Program-made: the position numbers and the translations under genes
In this document: positions 28,588 through 37,512 of the stretch, one piece after another
Numbering within the stretch: position 1 is the stretch's first letter
Layout: each line of letters opens with the position of its first letter
DNA from: Metallosphaera yellowstonensis MK1
GTDB taxonomy: Archaea > Thermoproteota > Thermoprotei_A > Sulfolobales > Sulfolobaceae
Direction of reading: 5' to 3'
Length of the DNA stretch: 64,000 bases
Assembly (NCBI RefSeq): GCF_000243315.1
Contig: NZ_JH597770.1
Span: 19,859 to 83,858 of the forward strand
The notes under the pieces: generated by a model
Seen by the model: the letters and a program-made list of their open reading frames with translations, nothing else
Database searches by the model: none
What the model was told of the DNA's origin: nothing

Positions 28588-29004
28588 ATGATCCATCCTG
28601 GATCTGGACACTGGAGACATAGGAGAGGACTTAGGTACCTGGTCCTCGCCTCCTTAAGGGAATCACCTAAGAACGGGGTAGAAATTATAAGAAGCCTGGA
28701 GGACATGAGCATGGGATTTTGGAGACCATCTCCTGGCTCCATTTACCCCTTACTCGCCACAATGGTCGAGGAAGGACTCATCAGGAAGAGAGAGGACGGA
28801 AAGTATGAGCTGACCGAGGAAGGCAGGGGACACCTGGGAATCGTGGCGGAGTCTAGACCTTCAACCCCTGAGGAGATGCTGAGGGAGATGGAAATCTACG
28901 TGGAGTACTTCCAGGACCTAAAGGTTACCGAGCCGGTGAAATTGGAGGGACTGAAGGAAAGAATACGATCTCTGGGTGAGAAGTTACTGAAAGTGGGGTC
29001 GTAA
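28588..29004 (+). CDS. PadR-family transcriptional regulator
   Basis: Winged-helix repressor of the PadR family, 138 residues. The typical N-terminus is present: RGLRYLVLASLRESPKNGVE, then the wing region PSPGSIYPLLATMVEEGLI and KYELTEEGR; a C-terminal helical dimerisation part follows (about 85-138). The gene is divergent from the secreted protein at 27338 with only about 125 bp between starts, so it may control that gene, itself, and the coupled downstream NifX-like gene (1-bp gap). An AT-rich TATA-like stretch is at 28558-28568. Confidence 0.88.
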   Translation: MIHPGSGHWRHRRGLRYLVLASLRESPKNGVEIIRSLEDMSMGFWRPSPGSIYPLLATMVEEGLIRKREDGKYELTEEGRGHLGIVAESRPSTPEEMLREMEIYVEYFQDLKVTEPVKLEGLKERIRSLGEKLLKVGS

Positions 29005-29005
29005 A

Positions 29006-29371
29006 ATGAGGGTAGCAGTTCCAGTCACTGGCGGAGTCGTTGACGGTCCAGGTGAAGGAGAGGTCGTAAGGATATATGAGGTGGGGAACGACGTCAAGCT
29101 CATTGAGGAGTATGAGAACCCAGCTAAGTACGCCATGGCCGCCAGAGGCGTTCACATGCTGAAATCTGCGTTGGAGAGGGGAGCGGAGGCCTTCATAGTG
29201 GCAGAAATCGGTCCTCCAGGATTGAGGTACCTCGAGTCCAAAGCTAAGATTTACCTTGGAAAAGGTTATCCGGTGGAGCTAGCACTTGAGAGGTTCATGA
29301 AGGGGGAGTTACCTGAGATTAAGGAGCCGACCCACGGTCATCATCACGAGAGAAAAGTAAACAGGTTTTAA
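29006..29371 (+). CDS. NifX/NafY-like dinitrogenase cofactor-domain protein
   Basis: A 121-residue protein with the small alpha/beta fold of the dinitrogenase iron-molybdenum cofactor biosynthesis family (MRVAVPVTGG at the start, then VHMLKSALERGAEAFIVAEIG in the middle). In non-diazotrophs such proteins are thought to bind metal clusters. The C-terminus is His-rich (THGHHHERK), an obvious metal-binding tail. It starts 1 bp after the PadR stop and so is cotranscribed with a regulator. No nif genes are nearby. Confidence 0.82.
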   Translation: MRVAVPVTGGVVDGPGEGEVVRIYEVGNDVKLIEEYENPAKYAMAARGVHMLKSALERGAEAFIVAEIGPPGLRYLESKAKIYLGKGYPVELALERFMKGELPEIKEPTHGHHHERKVNRF

Positions 29372-29374
29372 AGA

Positions 29375-30748
29375 CTAAACTTCAGCTTGACTGTGCGTCG
29401 ACTCTCCTCCCCTATCTTCCGCCTTATCCTCAGCTTTGCTCATTTCCATGACTTCAGCTGCCAAGAAACCCAAAATTATGGATCCCATGAAGAAATAAAC
29501 TATTACTGGAGAGGATTTAGATATAGACAGAAATAGTTCAAAACATGAAAAGAGGATGGCCCCAATGGAGAGGGTAAGCCAACCCACTCTCTTCGACATC
29601 TTGCTCAAGGAGATCTTGAAAAGTGAGAAGTCTGACGCGAGGTGAACGAACAAGTTGGAGAGAAGTGACACCAGACCAGCCACCGTAAAGGCGAGGAAGG
29701 CGTTGAAGTTAGACAGCAGTTCTCCGCCCAAGACTATCACAAAGAACGCAACGATCGATACCAAAACTGCGTTAACGGGCCCTCTACCAGGGTTTAGCTT
29801 TCCCAAGGACTCAGGGAGGAATCCTCCCCTGGCCATTGCAAATATAGTCCTCGAGGTTGACATCAAATAACTCAGAGTCGCCAATATCCCGTCGTTGGCA
29901 GCCGCGAACAGTACAAACGCTAACGTAAGTAACCCGAACCTATCTTCTATGAGGTGAAGCAGATCTAAATTGTTAGCCGACATATGGAAGTATATCAAGT
30001 GATCTGTTATGCCGTATATATCGAAAGCCGCCAACAGGCCTCCCATTAGTATGACAGTCACTATGGCCTTAGGTACGCTCTTCTCTGGATTCTTTACCTC
30101 TCCTGATAGTGGGGTTATGGAACCGTAGCCTGTGGGAATACTGGAACCAAAGAGAATACCCAAAGCCAATGAAGAGAGGTTCAAGTTAGAAGGTACTGGG
30201 TTGTAGAGGTAGAAATGGGTAGATCCCATGAACAGAACTGCCAGAGCAGACATCATCCCGATCTCCATGACACTAGCAACTATTGCGTACTTGGCTGTTG
30301 GCCTTATGCCAAGAACCGCAAACAGGCTGGATATGCCTAGAATGGGCAGTGCTATTAACAGAGAAGGTATCTCCAATATGGTGGAGAGGATATACGAAGC
30401 TCCTAGGACGTAAGCAGAACCATACATGGTGGAGTAGAGGAGGTAAAGCCACCCTGTCTCAAATCCCAGCCTCTTTGACAGAGAATAGTAGGCGTAAGTA
30501 TAATACCCCCCAGTCTTTGTGAACTTTCTCGACAACCTGTAGACTACTAGCCCGTTTAGGAGCACCAGTAAAGTGCCTAGGACTATGGCTAGGGAGGCTG
30601 CCTGGCCTACATAGAGGTAAACTGCCACACCGTAGGTCAATACGCTAAGGAAGGGAGATTGCCCACCTAGGCTTATGAAGACAAGGTCCAGGATGCCGAT
30701 CTCCCGCTTAGGTTCCTCTTTCCTCACTTTCTCCAGCGATTTAGCCAT
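29375..30748 (-). CDS. APC-superfamily amino acid permease
   Basis: Membrane transporter, 457 residues, about 12 hydrophobic segments. The first helix has the APC pattern LVFISLGGQSPFLSVLTYG, and GSSIPTGYGSITPLSGEVKNP resembles the helix 6 and loop region of amino-acid/polyamine permeases. Substrate unknown. The C-terminal tail is charged (EDKAEDRGGESTHSQAEV). It converges on the NifX-like gene with 3 bp between stops, so neither has room for a separate terminator. Confidence 0.88.
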   Translation of the reverse strand: MAKSLEKVRKEEPKREIGILDLVFISLGGQSPFLSVLTYGVAVYLYVGQAASLAIVLGTLLVLLNGLVVYRLSRKFTKTGGYYTYAYYSLSKRLGFETGWLYLLYSTMYGSAYVLGASYILSTILEIPSLLIALPILGISSLFAVLGIRPTAKYAIVASVMEIGMMSALAVLFMGSTHFYLYNPVPSNLNLSSLALGILFGSSIPTGYGSITPLSGEVKNPEKSVPKAIVTVILMGGLLAAFDIYGITDHLIYFHMSANNLDLLHLIEDRFGLLTLAFVLFAAANDGILATLSYLMSTSRTIFAMARGGFLPESLGKLNPGRGPVNAVLVSIVAFFVIVLGGELLSNFNAFLAFTVAGLVSLLSNLFVHLASDFSLFKISLSKMSKRVGWLTLSIGAILFSCFELFLSISKSSPVIVYFFMGSIILGFLAAEVMEMSKAEDKAEDRGGESTHSQAEV

Positions 30749-30920
30749 TCAGGGTGAGGTGAATGTAACGAGGTATTAAAAACCTTCCACTTTTTTGTTA
30801 TCTTTAGACGAATTTAATGGAATATTCTTCATGGACTAACATTCCGTGGAATGAACTCGTACCTTGCCCACGACACTATAGAAGAGGGGCTTCAAAGGGA
30901 CGGAAGACTGTAACTCTTTC

Positions 30921-30940
30921 ACGTAACTACTCGTTATTTT
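30921..30940 (+). repeat. Copy of the end of the zinc-ribbon-less tnpB element
   Basis: acgtaactactcgttatttt matches 58488-58507, directly beyond the 3' end of the tnpB at 58494-59574. It is a solo end without a gene. Confidence 0.5.
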
Positions 30941-30947
30941 CAATTCG

Positions 30948-31205
30948 TTATTTTCAATTTTATAAATATCGTTTTGACATCGGTTATGTTCATGTAGTAT
31001 TACCCAAGAATTCTCTCTTGACGATCTCCCAACTGATGACGGGCATTGCTCACGAGGATGGGAGAGAGAAGTCGGATGGGTATTGAAGTTTCCCTCGACC
31101 AGCCCCAATGATCTGGGGGTGACCGTTATGATCCCTTAGGAGGGGTGCCAGTGGCGGAATTAAAAGTGGTTAAAGAAGGTAAGTTACGCCACGGGTAAAC
31201 ACCTC
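30948..31205 (+). mobile_element. Solo derivative of IS607 element 2
   Basis: Begins with tttcaattttataaatatcg, which also opens the inverted copy at 61245-61503, and ends with a tnpB 3' end matching 57650-57753 (gcggaattaaaagtggttaa, then gttacgccacgggtaaacac). The middle of the element is missing. Confidence 0.7.
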
Positions 31206-31369
31206 GCCTCTCTACGGTAGACTTAAGATCACTTTTCTAAAAATATTTGATCTTCAATTTCAATTGTGAGTAAGAAAGGGTCAATGCAAGGGAGTAGTCA
31301 TATTACTCATGAACAGAACGTGGGGAATACGATCGATCTCACGCCGAGAACTTCGGCGAACTGCAGGTA

Positions 31370-32165
31370 AGATAGAGTCCTACCTGAACTTTCTGGGAAG
31401 GCGAGGGAGGTGGCCGAGGCCCCGGTCTCGTCCTGACTGTTGAACGCTTCGGTTGAGAGGTTCACTCGGGCCAGATCTCGTCCCAGACCGTGAGGAACTA
31501 CGCGGGGAGGTCGTGGCCGAAGAGACGCTGAGGAGGGCGAGGGAGGTGAGAGTGAGACTGCGGGGAGTAGAGGAGGTCCGAGTGTCACTGGACTGGTCGA
31601 GCGTGAAGTTCAGGATAAGTACGTGAAGGGTCTCGGGGGCTGAGAGAGGGGACTCTCCTGGAACTACGCCACGGCCATGACCAGGGTGAGGGGAGGAACC
31701 TGATGAGTGTGGTGAGACACGTGAGGAGGGCGAGGGAGGTTGAGGTCGTGAGTTCGCTCGTGGAACAGGTCCTCTCCCCGGGGAGTCAAGCTCGTGGTCC
31801 TCGACGCCGTAGAACCTGGCGTCGAGGTACTTCACCACCTCTTAGTTATCTACGTCCTCGCAGTCTCTGTTGGGGACGTGAAGGTCTACCGTGAGACGGG
31901 GAATTCATGATCAAAGGTGAGAGATATGAGGCGGAGGATCAGGTGAGCTTCAGGCCCCTAGTTCACGGCTGTACCGTGAAGGAGACGATCCACGCGGTCA
32001 GGACCACCTACCTCTCCCGGGAGGTCCTCAGGCTCTACAACGTGGTCAGGACCCCCTAAGGCCTCCCGAGGATCAAGACCTTCCTGCCCTTCACGAACTT
32101 CACTTGGTGGAGCTCAGGCTCCTCACCTTCACGCCGGCCTACCCTTATACTCCGTCCTCGTGACC
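31370..32165 (+). pseudogene. Heavily decayed IS4-superfamily transposase
   Basis: No open frame, but pieces in order resemble a DDE transposase: LDWSSVKF, NYATAMTRVRGG, VSSLVEQVLSP, a shifted LVVLDAV, and GDVKVYRETG. 31907-32040 stays open for 45 codons (KETIHAVRTTYLSREVLRLY) before a stop. It is the oldest-looking relic in the window; the family is only a guess from the pattern. Confidence 0.45.
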
Positions 32166-32190
32166 TTCAAGGGCGTGGTGAGACTCAGGT

Positions 32191-32251
32191 AGTAGTTATT
32201 CGACTTTCCCTTAACTGACGTCCTGTTATCAAGGGAACTCTAGTAATTACT
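32191..32251. repeat. MITE family B, 8-bp target duplication
   Basis: Begins agtagttattcgacttt; flanked by actcaggt at 32183-32190 and 32252-32259. Inverted relative of the copy at 45623-45686. Related in layout to family A but with agtagtta termini. Confidence 0.75.
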
Positions 32252-32396
32252 ACTCAGGTTCCTCCTGATCTTGCTCTTAATTGAGAAGATAACATATTAT
32301 CTGTGTATTCCTCTGTTGAATTATTAGAATTGTTTCGATTTAATTCTGACTTATTTTCGAGGAGGTGATTTTGGGTCTACCGTAAGAGGCGAGGTT

Positions 32397-32547
32397 AGCC
32401 ATTCAGGTTTCCATTGCAAATCCACTTTATTTGAATCCTTTTAGAGTAATTAGTCGTGAATTCGGGAGAACTTAGCGGTGATAAAGTAGAATTTGCATTA
32501 CGTGATAACATAAAACTGCTATTCGCAATGGATCCGTGAATCATCCA
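32397..32547. mobile_element. 151-bp MITE with IS256-type termini
   Basis: Left end gccattcaggtttccattgc and the inverted right end gatgattcacggatccattg match the inverted repeats of the IS256-type elements at 5983 and 34431. It is flanked by ggcgaggtt at 32388-32396 and 32548-32556. It has no coding capacity. A second element of the same length is at 63305-63455. Confidence 0.78.
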
Positions 32548-32583
32548 GGCGAGGTTTTCCGCTCCCTTTGAACTCCCACTCTA

Positions 32584-32595
32584 ATATATAAAATT
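32584..32595 (+). promoter_or_regulatory. TATA box of the thermopsin gene
   Basis: atatataaaatt lies about 25 bp upstream of the ATG at 32617, indicating a leaderless transcript. Confidence 0.55.
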
Positions 32596-32616
32596 TATAT
32601 TTAGAATCCGAAACTT

Positions 32617-34461
32617 ATGTTGATGTTAAGGCTGTTCCAACTAATGACCCTGACCCTCTCGGTGTTCTGGATTTTGACCTTTCACTCGGTTGCTCTGGGA
32701 ACTTACACCCTACCGCTTGGCCATTACGTCTTTGAACAACTTCCGATAAAGCAACCCTCCATAGTTGAGGTCTCCTGGAACTCCACCGGGAACGTGTCAG
32801 TTATGGTTATGGATCAGGGGCAGTTCACTCAGTTCCTGAACGGGAGTAACCCATATCAGGGTGCAATCTCTCTGGCTAGGTCGGGAACCCTCCTTTACCT
32901 TGCTACTCAGGGCACCTATTACGTGGTCGCTTACGCCTACCTTCAGGACGTCAATGTGAGCCTCAACTACAGCGTGGAACCTGCAAACGTTACCTTCACC
33001 CTATTCCCCTTTTACTCCGAGATCTACACCTTGAACCTCACTTACCCTTTTAACCTCCACGTGTTCTTCGTCTCCAACTCAACCCTGGAGGTAATGATCT
33101 CGAACTTACAAAACCAGACGGTCTTCCTATCCAAGGGAACCCACCTGAGTTCTGGAAACTTCGTGAATGCGACCCTGACCTTACCAGCAGGGGAGTATAA
33201 CGTCAAGGTGTCAAATTTGCTTAACTACACGGTTCCGGTCTATGGGTTCGTAACCTACTCATCAGTTTACCCGAACCCGTTCTCCCAGTCCAGGGAGTAC
33301 TTCCCCATGGGTATCGCGTCGTACGGTATCTATAACAGGTCTGGCACACCTGTTCCTTACACTGTGAGGGCACCTGTGGTACTAGGTTGGGTCAACGTAT
33401 CTTCCATTCTAGCTCATGACAGTTCAGCCAGAATCCTCAACGTTTCCCCTTACTCTGCTTCCCTCCAACTTAACGTCCCCCTCGTGGTCTACACCGGTCA
33501 GGGCAATCAGACCTACTGGGTACAGAACGTGGCCGAATTCCTTACGAACGACTCAGTCCTGTGCTACCAGTCCAGCGTCCTTAACGTGACCTCCGTCAAT
33601 GCTACTCTTACCAACAACTCGATAACCGGAAGGGGTGCTGTCTACCCACCATTCCAGAACGGATTCTACTACACGTACATCACTAGGAACTACACGTATC
33701 ACTTACCCCTATCCCTCGAGCTCTCCGTGAACGTGAGCGTCCTGCAGGGGTTAGGGGTTCAGCTCAAGTTCTGGGTCATGGTAATTCAGAACGGTTCACA
33801 GTACCCGATGAAGGGCTTAACCTTCGATTCCGTACTCGTCAAGGTGCCCGCCAAGAAGGCGTTTCTGTACGTTTCAGGATATCAAACTCCAGTGTCCATA
33901 AACTATTACGACGCAGAACTGGTCTTCGGAGGGGGTGGAAACGGTGCTATAGCCACGTTCAAACAGCTCAACGCATACCTGGCCCTCTTCTATTACAACG
34001 GCTCCCTGAGGCCGTTTCCCAGCGTCTATTCCTTCGGCGGAGACACCGCAGAGGCATCGACCAACGTCAACGTGATTTACACAGGCAATTTTGTTCTAGC
34101 AACGGTGGGCAACGAAGATCCTGCCTTCCTCACCAACAGTTTTAGTCCAAAGCTCCCCGTGGTGCATCCAAATTTGGTCACCAATACCACGCCTCAGGTG
34201 AGTAACACCACAAACACCTCCGGTCCCACCAAGTCCACAAACACCAGCTCGGGGACTTCGAAGGAGAACACCTCCGTGGGCGTCACCAATACCACTAACG
34301 TTCATCCTCCGATGAGTGCGTCTGGATCCAGGAACGTAGTCAATGAATACCTCCTGGTACCAGTGGTGATCCTAATAGTAGCTGTCTACTTATGGTTCAG
34401 GAGAAGAGGGAGGAGGCCTACTCTGAACCTGGGTGATTCAGGGCTCCTTTGCAAATTGTAA
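32617..34461 (+). CDS. Thermopsin-family (A5) acid protease, membrane anchored
   Basis: Secreted acid protease of the thermopsin family, 614 residues. A signal peptide (1-28) is followed by strand-rich N-terminal modules, then the thermopsin core with YPNPFSQSREYFPMGIASYG (about 217-236), APVVLGWVNVSS and VVYTGQGNQTYWVQNVAEF. A Thr/Ser/Asn-rich linker (about 515-565) and a transmembrane segment (LLVPVVILIVAVYLWF) place it on the cell surface. The original stop was at TTA-G just after CTGAAC: an IS256-type insertion duplicated ctgaacct and added the tail GDSGLLCKL from the element's inverted repeat. The protease domains are untouched. Confidence 0.88.
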   Translation: MLMLRLFQLMTLTLSVFWILTFHSVALGTYTLPLGHYVFEQLPIKQPSIVEVSWNSTGNVSVMVMDQGQFTQFLNGSNPYQGAISLARSGTLLYLATQGTYYVVAYAYLQDVNVSLNYSVEPANVTFTLFPFYSEIYTLNLTYPFNLHVFFVSNSTLEVMISNLQNQTVFLSKGTHLSSGNFVNATLTLPAGEYNVKVSNLLNYTVPVYGFVTYSSVYPNPFSQSREYFPMGIASYGIYNRSGTPVPYTVRAPVVLGWVNVSSILAHDSSARILNVSPYSASLQLNVPLVVYTGQGNQTYWVQNVAEFLTNDSVLCYQSSVLNVTSVNATLTNNSITGRGAVYPPFQNGFYYTYITRNYTYHLPLSLELSVNVSVLQGLGVQLKFWVMVIQNGSQYPMKGLTFDSVLVKVPAKKAFLYVSGYQTPVSINYYDAELVFGGGGNGAIATFKQLNAYLALFYYNGSLRPFPSVYSFGGDTAEASTNVNVIYTGNFVLATVGNEDPAFLTNSFSPKLPVVHPNLVTNTTPQVSNTTNTSGPTKSTNTSSGTSKENTSVGVTNTTNVHPPMSASGSRNVVNEYLLVPVVILIVAVYLWFRRRGRRPTLNLGDSGLLCKL

Positions 34462-35629
34462 TATATCTCTCGGTTTAGACTTATTCAATGAAGGAATTAC
34501 TGAATATATTTGATCATATCACGAAGAAATAAGGGTTCTTGTAATATTATTACAATGATGAGATAACAGGTCGAGAGGTTGTAGTTGACGGCTATGGCCC
34601 GGGCGATCTGGAGTATCCTCCAGGGGGAGTGGCACTTCCCGAACCTCCTCCTCTCCAGGAGGGAGTTGAAGGACTCGGCCAGGTTGTTTGACCTGAGGAG
34701 GGGCCAGAGCTCCCTGGGGGCGAGGAGGTAGGAGAGGAGGGGGGAGCCACGGGTGGGGACGGACTCGGCGAGGGAGAGGAGGAGGTCCAGCAAGACCCTC
34801 ACCCTCCTGTCCACCCTCCGTTTGAGGTGGACCAGGCAGGTCTGCCTCGCGACCTTGATCCCGGAGCGGGAGATGGCCTCGTCCAGGGCCTTCACCCCGT
34901 CGGCTACGACCAGGGTGAGGTTGTACCTCCTCCACAGCCTCACCAGGAGGTCCCAGTAGCTCACGACGTCCTCCTCCCCGGTCAGGACCACGTCAAGCAC
35001 GGCCCTCACACCGTGGTCAGTGAGTCCCAACGCGATTAAGAGGACCCCCCTCCTCCCTCCCCTCAACTTCACGTACTTCCCGTCCACGACCACGTACTTG
35101 AAGTCCCCCCTCACCTCCAGCTCCTGGGTCCAGAGCTTGGCGTTCAACTTCCCTCCCAACACGGAGTAGAGCAGGAGGAGGGCCCTCGAGCACCACCCCC
35201 TCCTCCCTGAGCAGCTCCTCCTCCACCCTCGTCCTCACCCTCTCCCCTCCCCTGTACAGCACGGGCAACCTCACCGTGACCCACTCCACCCCGTACACTA
35301 CCCTCCTCCCCAGGAGGGAGACCTTGAACCCCTTCAAGAACCTGTACCTGGCGTAACCCCTCCTCCTCACCTCCTTCCCCCTGGCGTACCTGGGGGAGGT
35401 CCTCTCCGCCTCCTCCAGGGCCCTCCTCTCGATCTCAGCCACCGTTTCATTTAATAGCGCGTCCTTCCCAAGTAACTCGGGGACGAGCGAGGTCACCACG
35501 TGATAAAATGGGTGTCTCATGGTATGACCTAGCGCTCGTCCCCTTTTTAGTGTTACTGATGTAGGATCAATTAAGTCACTTTCATTCTATAGAAACAAAT
35601 AGAAATCGCAATGGAGACCTGAATCGCCC
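34431..35629 (-). mobile_element. IS256-type element, copy 2, 8-bp target duplication
   Basis: 1199 bp with inverted repeats starting gggtgattcagg and, on the other strand, gggcgattcagg. Flanked by ctgaacct at 34423-34430 and 35630-35637. Inserted in the last codons of the thermopsin gene. Longer than copy 1 and close to full length. Confidence 0.92.
34497..35520 (-). pseudogene. IS256/Mutator-type transposase, single frameshift
   Basis: Two overlapping frames (35520 to about 35190, then to 34497) make one transposase of about 341 residues. The N-terminal part holds a helix-rich DNA-binding region; the C-terminal part has VVVDGKYV (Asp), LVVADGVKA (Asp), QTCLVHLKRRV and NLAESFNSLLERRR (Glu). 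The break is near 35188 (one extra base or two lost). All catalytic residues survive, so this copy may have died recently. Confidence 0.88.
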
Positions 35630-35678
35630 CTGAACCTTTAGTTTGCGTTTTTATCCAACCTCTCCTTAAAGTAAACCA

Positions 35679-35957
35679 ATGAAGATATCACAACTGATGA
35701 TCCTAGGCCTACTACTGGAGGGAGAGTTGAGCGTATCAGAAATAGGTGAATATACTGGACTCGACGAAAGGGAACTGAAGAGGGAGCTCAAGGAGCTCCT
35801 TAAGGACGGATTGGTTGAGGAGAAGGCTGTCCTGGGGGGAGATCTAATCCTAGCCATAACGCAAAGGGGTACTGAGGTACTCCTGGAGAACTACCAGGTT
35901 TTAAAGAGGTTCCTTCAGAACCTGGAGGACACTCTATGTCTCCAGTTCAGTTGTTAA
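35679..35957 (+). CDS. Winged-helix DNA-binding protein
   Basis: A 92-residue regulator with a MarR/ArsR-like wHTH: SVSEIGEYTGLDERELKREL is the helix-turn-helix and DGLVEEKAVLGGDLILAITQRG the wing, followed by a C-terminal helix and two cysteines. A TATA element at about 35647-35653 is at leaderless distance. It lies directly after the IS256-type insertion; before the insertion it followed the thermopsin gene by about 40 bp. Confidence 0.75.
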   Translation: MKISQLMILGLLLEGELSVSEIGEYTGLDERELKRELKELLKDGLVEEKAVLGGDLILAITQRGTEVLLENYQVLKRFLQNLEDTLCLQFSC

Positions 35958-36079
35958 CTGACTCTCCAAAGTTACGATGCGTCTTGTAAGGTGATTAGGG
36001 AAGTCAGTCGCACAGCTGGAACTCCTCATCTTTCTGGGCCGAACCGTCTTCGCATAAACGGATTAATGTCGAGGCTTTT

Positions 36080-36145
36080 GAACGTAGCATCTATTAAATT
36101 TCACCTTGATTAATGGACTATATTCAAGGGGAAAGTCCCTAGCCT
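36080..36145. repeat. Possible decayed MITE
   Basis: ctattaaatttcaccttgat and ttcaaggggaaagtccct recall the inner parts of family A/B MITEs, but the termini are gone. Weak call. Confidence 0.3.
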
Positions 36146-36271
36146 TTGTTTAGAATTTTCTTCCGCATACCATAACATGAGACTAAATTTGGTTGAAATC
36201 CCTCATTCCCCATCTCTCGACCCAACAGTGCCAAGGGTTTCCACCATCCTACTAAGACTTCGTTAGACCAG

Positions 36272-36317
36272 GGCTGAATCCTTTTTCATGGTAATAGGGA
36301 TGTTTCATTTTTGTTTA
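36272..36317 (+). repeat. Left-end fragment of the first IS607 lineage
   Basis: ggctgaatcctttttcatgg matches the left ends of the solo derivatives at 10290-10507 and 20948-21207. It is cut off by the ISC1217-like element at 36318. Confidence 0.55.
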
Positions 36318-37474
36318 CAGCAGTTATGGGACTTTAACGTAACTTAAAGATTTTCATCAGCCCAGGTGGTCCGCCTAAATGACGTTCAAGAACATGAGGA
36401 ACGCCTCCACGCTCCTCAGGTTCGGCTCCCCCACCAGCTCCCTGACGACGTTGTTGATGGTGAAGATCGAGAGGTAGCCCTGAAGCCTCTCCCTCCTCCA
36501 GAACGAGGAGTCCTCCAGTTCCAGGGCCTTGACGTCCCTTGGATGTCCTCGATCTCCCACCCGACAGGCCTCCTCGACTTTCTCGCTGAGCGAGAGGTCG
36601 GTCGTGTAGAGGTACCTGGCCTGTGTCCCAGAGTCACGTTTATGTTCCCGGACTAACAACTTCACCGTAATGGCTCGGCCTCCCAGGGTCAGGTCGGCGA
36701 AGTAGACTCCGGGGGGTATCCCACTCGGAGGTGTCCCTCCACCTCCTCGAGGGTCCCCTGGGCCGACTCGACCCTGAGCTCGGTTGGACTTGAGCTCAGA
36801 CACCACGTTGTCCGTCACGAGCTTCTCGGACCAGTACCACGAGTCGAAGACGACCCTGGACACGCGGAAGCGCTCCTTGAGCACGTCCAACATCTCCCTG
36901 GCCACGTCGATCTCGGTCTTGAACTCGGTGACCCTCACAAATCCAACATCTTCCTCACGGCGTAGGGGAAAGCTCCCACCATGAACGTCCTGCCCGTGGA
37001 GAGGTCCACTATCACGACCGTGAGGAGCTTGGCCCTCTCGAACCTCCCGTGGGCGTGGCAGTAGATCCAGTAGTTCCCGTGGGGGCTCACGTCCCCCTTG
37101 GAGCCTTGCTGTCACGGTGTCGTCCATGATGACGACCTGACCCTTCACCAGCCCCGACAGGACCTCCAGTCCCTCCACGCGTCGTCGAGTTCTCCCAACG
37201 CCTCCAGCAGGTTTGCGTAGTCCAACCCGAACGTCTCGGCCCTGTTCCTCACGCTGGCCCTCCCACCTACCAGGACCATGAGGATCAGTGCCAGTTGACC
37301 TTCCTGCTCCTCCCCTTCCCCCTGACCACGCCCAGCCTGTTTACCGCCCTGACCAGCCTCTCCCTAGCGAACTCGATCTGTCCCTTTCCGCACCTTTTCA
37401 GCGGGACGACGTCGAAAAACTTCTCACAATACCGACTTTCCTGTATTACCTCCCTAAGATTCCCATAACTGCTG
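36318..37474 (-). mobile_element. ISC1217-like element, copy 2, no target duplication
   Basis: Same terminal repeats (cagcagttatggga) and about the same sequence as 19375-20582, shortened by small deletions to 1157 bp. The flanks ttgttta and gatatta do not match, and each flank belongs to a different transposon relic. Confidence 0.85.
36375..37400 (-). pseudogene. DDE transposase of ISC1217-like element, multiply broken
   Basis: Copy 2 of the transposase. The frame break seen in copy 1 recurs here near 36768-36777; a further small deletion nearby (GTPPSGIPPGVYFADL) returns to the original frame, and other deletions damage the N-terminal third. VVFDSWYWSEKLV remains. Not functional. Confidence 0.82.
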
Positions 37475-37512
37475 GATATTAAATATTATGAAATCCTATG
37501 AAGCCTGAACCC
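37475..37512 (-). repeat. Family T4 right-end fragment overlapping a gene end
   Basis: gatattaaatattatgaaat and cctatgaagcctgaacccc match 19100-19138 and, less closely, the end of 44310-44412. It supplies the last residues (about GVQAS) and the stop codon of the gene at 37496-38266. Confidence 0.55.
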
